Positions 28,629 to 36,887 of a stretch of 64,000 bases of DNA are shown here, one piece after another. Source of the stretch: Kiritimatiellaeota bacterium B1221 (GTDB taxonomy: Bacteria; Verrucomicrobiota; Kiritimatiellia; SS1-B-03-39; UBA6053); the NCBI GenBank assembly GCA_029269125.1, contig JARHXX010000013.1:1-64000 (forward strand), given 5' to 3'. Numbering within the stretch: the stretch's first letter is position 1; each line of letters opens with the position of its first letter. Made by a program: the position numbers and the translations under genes. The notes below the pieces were generated by a model. It was not told the DNA's origin and searched no databases. It saw only the letters and a list, made by a program, of their open reading frames with translations.

Positions 28629-30533
28629 TTACCCATCCACCTCGCTCAGACAGGGATGGGGGATCAGGGAGGCGTACTCTTCGATGCTTCCCCGGTTCAG
28701 GCAGCATTCGATGATTTGTTTTCCGAGGGGGAGTAAATCCGCGTCCAGAAACTGCTTGAGTTCCCGGTCGAAAAACTGCTGCAGAATCTCGGCACCCTGA
28801 TCATAGGCTTCGGGGCCGACTTCGGGTTGTTTGTCCACTTCAAAGAACCAGGAGCCGATGGGACGTCCCTCCACGACGATGGAATGAGGGGCCCAGCCCA
28901 GCAGAGAGCAGCGGGAGGGGTGCACTTGCGTGGTGTCAAAACTCGCCCCGCCACGCCTTGCCATGTATTCCCGGGTGATCCATTGAGGCATAAAGCTGAC
29001 ATCCCAGGCGCCAATGTGCTGATTAGGTACCAGAATATATTTAACTTTGGGGGTATCCAGGATTTGTTTCAGAATCAGATTGGCCTGATCCACCCGGCGT
29101 CCTGTGGCAAAGGGCCAGTAGGAGCCGACACCTTCACTCGACATGCCGCCGGTATCCACAATACTTGGATTGGCGTGACCGCGGGGGGCGACCAGTCGCC
29201 AGAGCCATGCCAGTGAGGGGGGGAGCAAATGGAACATTCCCATGATACCGTAGGTGGGTTTCTCTTTGGTGCAGGGCGGACAGCGAACCCCAAATGAACG
29301 GATATCCACATCCAGCGTTCCGCGGTGTATGTTCGGGACGGATTCACAGGGGAGGATCACCCGGGGATTAGGACAGGGGGCTCCCGGACTGTCCATGGTA
29401 TGTTCCCAAATCAGGGCGGTGCTGTCCGGCTTGGCGTCGATGTTCAGGAACAGCAGGGGCTGTTTGGGGTGAATGGTCACTTTTTCCAGGTGGGGATCAA
29501 TGCCGTATTCGGTCATATGATTGACCCGCACAAACCAGGCATCCTCCGCATCCATCAGTGAAAGTTTTCCGTTGCCTTTATCCAGACTGGGATGGCAAAG
29601 GGCCATGTCATCGGTTACCGGGCGGATGTGGCAGCACTGTGGCAGGCTGATGGTCCGGGTTTCTTCGGTGAGAATATTTTTTCCCAGAAGCAGGGTGCCG
29701 TCCTCCTGACGGTGGGGCGCCTCCAGCATTTCGCTTTTGCCTCCGCCGCTCGCACCTTCGTGGGAGATGCCGATCCGGTTGTCATATGGGGTGACAATCT
29801 GGGCGGCGGAACAGTGCATGGTGATCCAGTCTTCCTTTTCTCCCAGGGTGAGCAGTACGCCGTAAATACCTTTTTTCGCGCTGGGTCCGGGGTAGAGATT
29901 GTATGAAAACAATTCATGCATGCCGGGAAGCCGGTTGTGCACCACTACCTGTTTGCCCTCTAAATGGGTGTGACGGAAAGGCGGTGCCACATAAATCACG
30001 GCTTTCGGTTCAAAATCAGGCGGCAGATCTTTAGGGTTGATGATGCCCTGCAGCATGGCCAGCCCCAGGGCAAAAAATCCTGCATTGGCCGGCGCGATAA
30101 CCAGAGCGTCTGTACCTTTGCCGGGCATACCCGCGGTAAAGGCAAAACAGGCGAGATCCTGGGTTTTGAGCCATTTAAATGTGTCCGTGCGGAGGGAGGA
30201 GAATTCTTTGCCGTACCGGCTTCGAAAGGTCGGTTTGTCGGTGGGGGCTTCGTCACCGATGACCATGCAGTCCGGGTCGCGCCGGCGCATGTAGGGATCA
30301 AGATAATTGGCGCTGATTCCGTTTTTCACTTTGCAGACCTTCACTTCGTCCACCTGACCCTGTCCGGGGATATCGTAGCCCACCCGGTGATACCCGTCCT
30401 CCCCGATGTCCCGGGTGGTGAGTGAAATCAGATCCGCCACGGTGGAGGCTACGATCACAGAAGGGGCTTCGGCCAATATATCGGCGGCAGCCTGCGGGAG
30501 TCGAAAGGACTGGAGAGCATGTTTATTTTTCAT
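28629..30533 (-). CDS. DUF4914-like P-loop protein
   Basis: 634 residues, soluble, no export signal. A glycine-rich P-loop GASGGGKSEML is at about 260-270, in a region GISHEGASGGG, and there is a CPPCTKEKPTYGIMG Cys pair in the second half. Overall it resembles the DUF4914 family of Verrucomicrobiota and Bacteroidota, which may be distantly related to phosphoenolpyruvate carboxykinases; I do not assign a reaction. The P-loop differs from both PEPCK classes. It is divergent from an AraC regulator (117 bases apart) that probably controls it. Confidence 0.6.
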   Translation of the reverse strand: MKNKHALQSFRLPQAAADILAEAPSVIVASTVADLISLTTRDIGEDGYHRVGYDIPGQGQVDEVKVCKVKNGISANYLDPYMRRRDPDCMVIGDEAPTDKPTFRSRYGKEFSSLRTDTFKWLKTQDLACFAFTAGMPGKGTDALVIAPANAGFFALGLAMLQGIINPKDLPPDFEPKAVIYVAPPFRHTHLEGKQVVVHNRLPGMHELFSYNLYPGPSAKKGIYGVLLTLGEKEDWITMHCSAAQIVTPYDNRIGISHEGASGGGKSEMLEAPHRQEDGTLLLGKNILTEETRTISLPQCCHIRPVTDDMALCHPSLDKGNGKLSLMDAEDAWFVRVNHMTEYGIDPHLEKVTIHPKQPLLFLNIDAKPDSTALIWEHTMDSPGAPCPNPRVILPCESVPNIHRGTLDVDIRSFGVRCPPCTKEKPTYGIMGMFHLLPPSLAWLWRLVAPRGHANPSIVDTGGMSSEGVGSYWPFATGRRVDQANLILKQILDTPKVKYILVPNQHIGAWDVSFMPQWITREYMARRGGASFDTTQVHPSRCSLLGWAPHSIVVEGRPIGSWFFEVDKQPEVGPEAYDQGAEILQQFFDRELKQFLDADLLPLGKQIIECCLNRGSIEEYASLIPHPCLSEVDG

Positions 30534-30620
30534 ATTTTCCTTTGGGTTGTAAAAGTGAAAACTTTTTACTCTATCCCATTTTTTAAAACTAGTGCTTGAA
30601 TTGAATATATTGGCTATTAA

Positions 30621-30630
30621 TTGATATCAA
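30621..30630. promoter_or_regulatory. Palindrome in the DUF4914-like / AraC divergent region
   Basis: TTGATATCAA, a perfect 10-base palindrome, lies 20 bases before the AraC-type gene start and 88 bases before the divergent DUF4914-like start, in an AT-rich intergenic stretch. A candidate binding or promoter site; symmetry alone supports it. Confidence 0.3.
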
Positions 30631-30650
30631 ATATAGACTACTAATGTGAA

Positions 30651-31529
30651 ATGCCGAAAACCATAGCCAAAGCGTTACTGTATCGAATGCTGCGATCCCC
30701 CGGGTTTCGTGGGCAATTGGAGGATTTGCAGCATTTGAGTGGTACCGAGTGTTTGTTTTTGGATGATTTTGGTGTGGAGTGCATGCGTTTTCCCCGATCT
30801 GAATCACTTCCCCTGCGACGTCTGATGGAGTGGTTCCCGGGGTTGTCCCATCGTCATGCCGCGGTTCGCCAGGCCCAGTTGGCGGGTTCGGACGCCCCTT
30901 ATCAGCTTCCCTGGGAGGAACAGGTGCATGGGGTACAGGTGGGGGGGGAGATGGTGGGGTATGTGGTGTTATCCGCCTGGCGGACAGAAGCTTGCACCGA
31001 ACAGTTGAGCCGGTCCTTATGGGTTGAATTTGCAAAAGAGGGGGCGGCGGTTCCCTGGTCCATGTGGCAAAGTGAATGGCTGAAGTTGCCGGAGATTCAT
31101 CCCCGGGCGTATTCGGCCTGGCAGCGTTTGTTGCGTTTGCAGGGGAAGGAGGTGTTGCGAACGCTGGAGTCTGAAACCGGAGTGCTTCCCCGGATTTCTG
31201 AACACTCTCCGCTGATTCAGGATGCATGTCATATTGTTCAGGAGTGTTATGCGGATGCGCTTACGTTGCAGGAGGTTGCAGCCGGTTGCGGTGTAAGTGC
31301 CGAGCATTTAAGCCGGCAATTTCATGCCATTACCGGACTGCGCTTCCGGGAATATTTGGCGGAAACCCGGGTGCAGGCGGTGTGTCAGGAGTTGCGTACC
31401 ACCCGGGATTCAATATCCGAGATTGCGGGGCGGAACGGTTTCTCTACCCTGTCGCGTTTTAATCGTGCTTTCCGCAGTATTACCGGCGCAACCCCCCGGG
31501 ACTGGCGGAAAAGAATGGGGGAGGTCTAA
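30651..31529 (+). CDS. AraC-family transcriptional regulator
   Basis: 292 residues. The N-terminal 190 residues (MLRSPGFRGQLEDLQHLSG...) resemble a PocR-like small-ligand sensor, though the match is by eye. The C-terminal 100 residues are an AraC domain with two helix-turn-helix motifs (LTLQEVAAGCGVSAEHLSRQFH and ISEIAGRNGFSTLSRFNRAF) ending with the usual G-x-TP-x-xWR (GATPRDWRK). It is divergent from the DUF4914-like gene, the most likely target. A hairpin GTCCTG...CAGGAC at 31551-31586 follows the stop. Confidence 0.85.
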   Translation: MPKTIAKALLYRMLRSPGFRGQLEDLQHLSGTECLFLDDFGVECMRFPRSESLPLRRLMEWFPGLSHRHAAVRQAQLAGSDAPYQLPWEEQVHGVQVGGEMVGYVVLSAWRTEACTEQLSRSLWVEFAKEGAAVPWSMWQSEWLKLPEIHPRAYSAWQRLLRLQGKEVLRTLESETGVLPRISEHSPLIQDACHIVQECYADALTLQEVAAGCGVSAEHLSRQFHAITGLRFREYLAETRVQAVCQELRTTRDSISEIAGRNGFSTLSRFNRAFRSITGATPRDWRKRMGEV

Positions 31530-31618
31530 GCATGGAGCGCGGATATGTCTGTCCTGTCGGCACATGTGTGGGGACTCCGTCAGGACGCGGGGGCCGTGCC
31601 TCTTTCCTCTATTCATTT

Positions 31619-32335
31619 TTACCGCTTCATCACCAGCTTCCATACGATCCACAGCGCTTCGTGAATAATGCCGGCGCTCATTTTGGATTTTCCTTCGCGC
31701 CGTTCGGTAAACAGAATGGGGATCTCGCCGACGCGGAAGCCTTGTTTCCAGGCCAAATGTTTCATTTCAATTTGAAAAGAGTAGCCTTGAGAGCGGATGT
31801 CGGTGAGCGGGAGCCTGGCCAGCATCTCGTTGCGGTAGGCGTTAAATCCTCCGGTGGGATCGGTAAAGGGCATGCGGGTGAGCAGCCGGGCGTATCCGGC
31901 GGCGGCTTTGCTGAGAAGCAGGCGGGGAAGGGGCCAGTTGATGATGCCGCCGTCTTTTATATAGCGACTGCCACTCACCAGGTCCTGTTTTTCCAAAGCG
32001 GAGATGAAGCGGGGAAGATCTTCCGGGTTATGGGAGAGATCGGCATCCATACAAATACTGTTCTGGTACCCGGTTTTCAGGCTGTGCGAAAAGCCGGCTA
32101 AATAGGCGCTGCCCAGGCCCATTTTTTCTGTCCGGTGAATGACCTGCACCCGGGGGTCCCGATCCGCAATATGGTCGAGGATCTCTCCGGTGCCGTCGGG
32201 AGAGTTGTCATCGATAAACAGCAGATCCAGATCCAGCTCCAGCTTCAAAACCGCATCCGCTAACATCGGAGCGGATGTGCGTTCGTTATAGGTGGGAATG
32301 AGTAGCAGGTTGGATTTTATGGGGGGAGTGCTCAT
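31619..32335 (-). CDS. Polyprenol-phosphate mannosyl/glucosyltransferase (DPM1-like)
   Basis: 238 residues from the ATG at 32335. A GT2 enzyme of the dolichyl-phosphate mannose synthase type: LLLIPTYNER, FIDDNSPDGTGEI, CMDADLSHNPEDLP (DAD metal site), SGSRYIKDGGI and DPTGGFNAYR. No membrane segment after the catalytic domain, as in soluble DPM1. It loads a sugar onto polyprenol phosphate at the inner membrane for periplasmic glycosylation. Upstream starts at 32362 and 32383 are open but add no motif. Convergent with the AraC gene. Confidence 0.85.
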   Translation of the reverse strand: MSTPPIKSNLLLIPTYNERTSAPMLADAVLKLELDLDLLFIDDNSPDGTGEILDHIADRDPRVQVIHRTEKMGLGSAYLAGFSHSLKTGYQNSICMDADLSHNPEDLPRFISALEKQDLVSGSRYIKDGGIINWPLPRLLLSKAAAGYARLLTRMPFTDPTGGFNAYRNEMLARLPLTDIRSQGYSFQIEMKHLAWKQGFRVGEIPILFTERREGKSKMSAGIIHEALWIVWKLVMKR

Positions 32336-32363
32336 TGGAGATTTTGAAATCGAATTCGGCATC

Positions 32364-32430
32364 GAAATCGTTGTACACCGCATTGGCTTGGAATTTCGGT
32401 GAGGATAACGATTTCAATATCGATATCGAT
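32364..32430. promoter_or_regulatory. Palindromic cluster upstream of the DPM1-like gene
   Basis: GAAATCGTT at 32364-32372 and its exact complement AACGATTTC at 32407-32415 form a 9-base inverted repeat. Immediately after, ATCGATATCGAT at 32419-32430 is a perfect 12-base palindrome. The cluster lies in the 195-base divergent gap between the DPM1-like gene and the YejA-like gene and could carry operators for either. Confidence 0.35.
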
Positions 32431-32530
32431 AAATTTTAGCGGGTTTTATTTCGGGTGGTTTTGTGGGTGATCCTTAACTAATTCCTGAATGCATCCTTGC
32501 AAAAATCGAATGGGTGCTTAGCTTTTTGTC

Positions 32531-34303
32531 ATGAAAAATCTTCTTGGATTCTTATGTGTGTTTCACGGATTGTTATTGGCCGAATCTTTGCAGATTCCCG
32601 CTGAGGGATGGGAGCCTGAACCTTCGCCATTGGCTTCGGAATGGGCGGAGCCGGGGGGGACCATGCGGGTGGCCGCTTCTCAATATCCGAAGAGTTTTAA
32701 TTACTACTTGGACAATAATGTTTTTTCCAGTCAGCTGTTTTCATATCTCTACGACAGCCTGCTGACAACCAATGGATTGACCTTGGTTTCGGAGCCATCC
32801 ATTGCCGAGAAGGTGGTGGTGTCCGAAGATAAAACCACTTTTACAGTTCATCTTGATCCCAAAGCCACCTGGAGTGATGGCAAACCTATTTCGGCAGAGG
32901 ATGTGATCTGGACATTCGAAGCCATTATGAAACCGGAAAATTTGACCGGTCCCCACAAAGTGAGTTTGGCCCGGTTTGAAACGCCGGTGAAAGTGGATGA
33001 GCGTACGGTCATTTTTACCGCGAAACAGGTGCACTGGAAAAATTTGCTGGCCATTGGGGGAATTCAGGTGCTGCCCGCCCATTGGTGGAAAGATCAGCCT
33101 TTCAATGAAATGAACTTTGAATTTCCAGTGGTTTCAGGATCTTATCAGATCAAAAGCCTGAATGAACCGGATATGGTGGTACTGGAAAAACGTGACGACT
33201 ATTGGGCGGCGGAGGATCCGCGGGGCGAGGGAACCTCGAATTTTGATTTTCTGGAATTCTGGTTTTATCCCGACCGCAATCTGGCTTTTGATAACTTTAA
33301 AGCGGGAAGTTTTGATATTTTTGCGGTCTATCGGGCGCGCCGCTGGGCCATGGAGACCCAGGGGGATGCCTTTCAAAAGAACTGGATGATCCGTCAGGCC
33401 ATTCACAACTCGCAGCCTGTGGGTTTTCAAGGGTTTGCCATGAACATGCGTCGTAAACCCTTTGACGATGTGCGGGTGCGCAAAGCGCTGGCACATTTGC
33501 TGGACCGCAAGCGCATGAATGCCACTTTGATGTTTAATCAGTACCAGCTCACCAGCAGTTATTTTCCGGATATATATCCCGAAGGAAATCCGAATGCGCT
33601 CTTGGAGTTTGATGTCGCCAAAGCCCGCGCCTTGTTCCAGGAGGCGGGATGGACGGTGAACGATGAAGGGAAATTGACCAAAGAGGGGAAACCCTTTGTG
33701 ATTCAATTTTTGACCCGGTCCCCCACCAGCGATCAGTTCCTGATCATTTACCGGGAAGCACTGGAGCAGGTGGGTATCGAATTGAATATCGTGCGCAAGG
33801 ACTGGTCTGCCTGGACCAAAGATATGGGCGAATTTAATTACGATATGACTTGGGCCGCCTGGGGCGCCGGGCTGTTTAAAGATCCGGAGAGTATGTGGCA
33901 CAGTAAATACAAAGAGCAGCAAAACGGAAACAACATCACTGGATTTGCCGATGAGAGAGTGGATGCGTTGATCGATCAAACCATGGGGGAATTTGATATT
34001 GAGAAACGGCATGAAATCGTCCGCGAAATTGACAGCCTGCTGGTGGAGCAGGTGCCTTATGTGTTGCTGTGGCATACGGATTTTGTGCGTCTTTTGTATT
34101 GGAACCGTTTCGGCATGCCGGATCAAGTACTGACAAAATATGGCAGCGAAAGTGCGGCGCAGGGACTTTGGTGGCTGGACGTCGACATGGACGCGGATCT
34201 GGAAGCGGCGAAGAAAAGTGATAAGAAATTGCCCCCCCGTCCGGCCGAGATCCGGTTTGAGGAGCAATTTGATGGCCCCGTGGCTGTCGAACCGATGAAC
34301 TAA
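32531..34303 (+). CDS. yejA: YejA-like oligopeptide-binding protein
   Basis: 590 residues. A short signal peptide (MKNLLGFLCVFHGLLLA) and a SBP_bac_5 fold with the YejA-like start GGTMRVAASQYPKSFNYYLD, WSDGKPISAEDVIWTFEAI, and FDDVRVRKALAHLLDRKRMN. Periplasmic ligand binder of a Dpp/Opp-class ABC importer; YejA in E. coli serves microcin C and peptides. The YejB-like gene starts 5 bases after the stop. The proximity of sulfatase and esterase genes does not decide the ligand. Confidence 0.9.
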   Translation: MKNLLGFLCVFHGLLLAESLQIPAEGWEPEPSPLASEWAEPGGTMRVAASQYPKSFNYYLDNNVFSSQLFSYLYDSLLTTNGLTLVSEPSIAEKVVVSEDKTTFTVHLDPKATWSDGKPISAEDVIWTFEAIMKPENLTGPHKVSLARFETPVKVDERTVIFTAKQVHWKNLLAIGGIQVLPAHWWKDQPFNEMNFEFPVVSGSYQIKSLNEPDMVVLEKRDDYWAAEDPRGEGTSNFDFLEFWFYPDRNLAFDNFKAGSFDIFAVYRARRWAMETQGDAFQKNWMIRQAIHNSQPVGFQGFAMNMRRKPFDDVRVRKALAHLLDRKRMNATLMFNQYQLTSSYFPDIYPEGNPNALLEFDVAKARALFQEAGWTVNDEGKLTKEGKPFVIQFLTRSPTSDQFLIIYREALEQVGIELNIVRKDWSAWTKDMGEFNYDMTWAAWGAGLFKDPESMWHSKYKEQQNGNNITGFADERVDALIDQTMGEFDIEKRHEIVREIDSLLVEQVPYVLLWHTDFVRLLYWNRFGMPDQVLTKYGSESAAQGLWWLDVDMDADLEAAKKSDKKLPPRPAEIRFEEQFDGPVAVEPMN

Positions 34304-34308
34304 GATAG

Positions 34309-35346
34309 ATGAACCGGCTTCAATATTTCAGTCAGCGGCTTCTCCTCGTAGGCGTCAGTTTCCTTGGCATCATTCTGGTGACGTTTTTGTTCACCCAGAT
34401 TGTGCCCGGAGGACCCGTTGAACAGAAGATTGCCGAGATGCGTGGGGGCGGGGAAGGCAGTGGGGGCATGGCCAGTGATAGCATGACCGAAGAACAGATT
34501 GAGGCGATCCGCAAGACCTACAATTTAGACAAACCGCTTTTGGTGCGGTTTAAAATCTGGCTGGTGGATGATACCTTTGGCATGCAGACCAAGTCTTATA
34601 AATTCACCAACAAAACGACTTGGGAAATGATCACAAACCGCTTTCCGGTTTCGTTAAGTTTTGGCATCCCGAGTCTGATTTTAACTTACATGATTTGCAT
34701 CCCGTTGGGAATTGCCAAGGCGCTTCGTAATGGCAGGACCTTCGATCTGTTGAGCAGTTTGGTGGTGTTTATTCTCTATGCATTGCCCGCCTTTGCCTTT
34801 GGCATGTTGCTTAAACTCGCGTTTTGCGGGATTACGGAAAACTCGCTCAACTGGTTCCCTTTGGGCGGCTTCCGTTCTCCGGGATGGGAGGATCTCAGTT
34901 TTTGGGCACAGGTAAAAGATCAGGTTTGGCATATGGCCTTGCCAGTGACCTGTTACGTGATTGGCAATTTTGCGGTGATGACCCTGCTTATGAAGAATTC
35001 GCTGCTTGAGCAGATCTCTCAGGATTATGTGCGGACGGTTTTAGCCAAAGGGGCGACGGTGCAACATGCGGTTTGGAAACATGCGGTGCGCAATGCGCTC
35101 ATTCCTTTGGCCACCGGTATCGGCGGTATTTTAACCGTGATGTTTGCCGGATCTGTGCTGATTGAAAATGTCTTTAATATTCCGGGCCTGGGGCAGCTGA
35201 GTTTGGATGCGGTGATCACCCGTGACTTTCCTTTGTTTCTGGGCATCGTGTGTATCCAGTCTATTTTAGGATTGTTGGGGCGGGTGCTGTCGGATTTCTG
35301 CTACCTGCTGATTGATCCCCGCATGGACTTTGGGGGGAGCAGGTGA
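34309..35346 (+). CDS. yejB: YejB-like ABC permease
   Basis: 345 residues, about six transmembrane helices. First helix LLLVGVSFLGIILVTFLFTQ, a Gly/Met-rich periplasmic stretch (GGGEGSGGMASDSMTEE) with the YejB-like EEQIEAIRKTYNLDKPL, and the cytoplasmic EAA-like loop DYVRTVLAKGATVQHAVWKHAVRNAL. Forms the channel with the YejE-like protein. Its stop shares one base with the next ATG (TGATG). Confidence 0.9.
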   Translation: MNRLQYFSQRLLLVGVSFLGIILVTFLFTQIVPGGPVEQKIAEMRGGGEGSGGMASDSMTEEQIEAIRKTYNLDKPLLVRFKIWLVDDTFGMQTKSYKFTNKTTWEMITNRFPVSLSFGIPSLILTYMICIPLGIAKALRNGRTFDLLSSLVVFILYALPAFAFGMLLKLAFCGITENSLNWFPLGGFRSPGWEDLSFWAQVKDQVWHMALPVTCYVIGNFAVMTLLMKNSLLEQISQDYVRTVLAKGATVQHAVWKHAVRNALIPLATGIGGILTVMFAGSVLIENVFNIPGLGQLSLDAVITRDFPLFLGIVCIQSILGLLGRVLSDFCYLLIDPRMDFGGSR

Positions 35347-36887
35347 TGGAAGTTTTTGGACCGGCGACCCGGGAAAAATTTCAACGTTTCAGAAAAATGA
35401 AACGGGCTTGGTGGTCGTTTCTTCTGCTGATCCTGATCTTTGTGATCAGCTTGTTTAGTGAGCTCGTCGCCAACCCTACGCCATGGCTGTTGCGTTTTGA
35501 AGGGAAACTGTATTTCCCCAGACTCCGTGTGGTCAATCAGGATTTGTTTTTGGGAGACGGCGTGAAAACCGTCCCGGATTTCCATGATTTGGATGCCAGT
35601 GAGCTGTTTACGGAGGAGAAGGGGAACTGGATGCTCTGGGCGCCCATCCCCTTTGGTCCCAAACAAACTTTAGAGGCGGGTGAAATTGAAGTGGATCCCC
35701 GTATGCAACTCACCCGCCGACGCAATCAGCGGGTTTCCAGCATTCGCGTTAACGCAAAATTTGCGACCCGGGCGGACCCGGGGAGTGAGTGGTTTTTTCC
35801 GCAGGGAGATCCGGAGATTCCTGAGGCTTTGAGAGGCGCGCTCTCCCGTCGATTTGCCAACCGTTCGAGTGAAGCCATGGAGGTGAAGGATCCCAGTGGG
35901 AAGTTTACGTGGTATTTGTCCGCCTACGATGCACGCAGTCGCGCCCCCCGGACTTTGCGTCTGATTGTGAGAGAGAACCTGGGTGAAATATTGCCGGAAC
36001 CGGTGCTGCTGTTGGCCGAGGGAGATGAGGCATATCCCGAGTGGTGGAACACCCTTCCGGATGATGTGCGGATTCGTGCCGAGCAGGGACGGATCAATGC
36101 GGCGACCATCCCCGTGGATCCGGTGGGGTATACCGACGCGGAGGACCGAAGTTGGGAGATTTTGATCTCACGCGAAACGGTTCAATTTCCTTTCCGGCCC
36201 GTAAAAAATCATCCTTTGGGATTGGATAAGAGTGGCCGGGATGTGCTGACATTGCTGCTGTATGCCACCCGTATCAGTTTACTCTTCGGATTTATTCTGG
36301 TGTTCTGCAGCATGCTGGTCGGCACCATTCTCGGCGGTCTTCAAGGGTACTTTGGGGGAAAGGTCGATATGATCGCGCAACGCCTCATCGAGATTTATTC
36401 CGCCATTCCTTTTCTCTATGCCATGATTTATTTGGGCTCGGTTTTCGGGACCAGTTTCGGGCTGTTGTTGTTTGTGTATGCCATTTTTAATTGGATCGGG
36501 ATCTCATATTATATGCGGGCGGAATTCCTGAAACTCCGCAAGCAGCCTTTCACTGAAGCCGCACATTCGCTGGGCTTGCCAACGGGTCGGATTATGTGGC
36601 GGCATATCCTGCCCAATGCTTTGGTGCCCCTGATCACCTTTTTTCCTTTTAGTTTGGTGGGGGCCATCGGATCTCTGAGCGCACTCGACTTTTTGGGATT
36701 TGGATTACCGGTGGGGACACCCAGCTGGGGCGGCCTGTTGAGTCAGGCTCAAGAGTATCGTTTTGCCTGGTGGCTGATTGTGTATCCGGCCCTCGCGTTG
36801 TTTGTGGTGATTTTACTCGGGGTATTTATTGGCGAAGGATTGCGAAGTGCGTTTGATCCGAAACGGGAGACCCATTGGGAAGCGTGA
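35346..36887 (+). CDS. yejE: YejE-like ABC permease with large extra segment
   Basis: 513 residues against 341 in E. coli YejE. The N-terminus matches (WSFLLLILIFVISLFSELVAN, then WLLRFEGKLYFP and LWAPIPFG), as does the C-terminal part from HPLGLDKSGRDVL with five further helices and the EAA loop. Between them, residues about 107-285 are an extra soluble block, by topology in the periplasm. It is charged and predicted to be folded, not low-complexity. The start shares a base with the YejB stop; a GTG at 35343 is an alternative. Confidence 0.88.
   Translation: MEVFGPATREKFQRFRKMKRAWWSFLLLILIFVISLFSELVANPTPWLLRFEGKLYFPRLRVVNQDLFLGDGVKTVPDFHDLDASELFTEEKGNWMLWAPIPFGPKQTLEAGEIEVDPRMQLTRRRNQRVSSIRVNAKFATRADPGSEWFFPQGDPEIPEALRGALSRRFANRSSEAMEVKDPSGKFTWYLSAYDARSRAPRTLRLIVRENLGEILPEPVLLLAEGDEAYPEWWNTLPDDVRIRAEQGRINAATIPVDPVGYTDAEDRSWEILISRETVQFPFRPVKNHPLGLDKSGRDVLTLLLYATRISLLFGFILVFCSMLVGTILGGLQGYFGGKVDMIAQRLIEIYSAIPFLYAMIYLGSVFGTSFGLLLFVYAIFNWIGISYYMRAEFLKLRKQPFTEAAHSLGLPTGRIMWRHILPNALVPLITFFPFSLVGAIGSLSALDFLGFGLPVGTPSWGGLLSQAQEYRFAWWLIVYPALALFVVILLGVFIGEGLRSAFDPKRETHWEA

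Noticed and set aside
28629..30533. Phosphoenolpyruvate carboxykinase
   Set aside because: Length and a P-loop suggested it, but GASGGGKS does not match the GTP- or ATP-type PEPCK loops and other signature motifs are missing.
33134..34267. A 377-codon open frame antisense to the YejA-like gene
   Set aside because: It is the shadow of a strongly supported coding sequence; no domain or start signal is present. Similar shadows in pyrG (19667-20431) and trkH (24660-25430) were dropped too.
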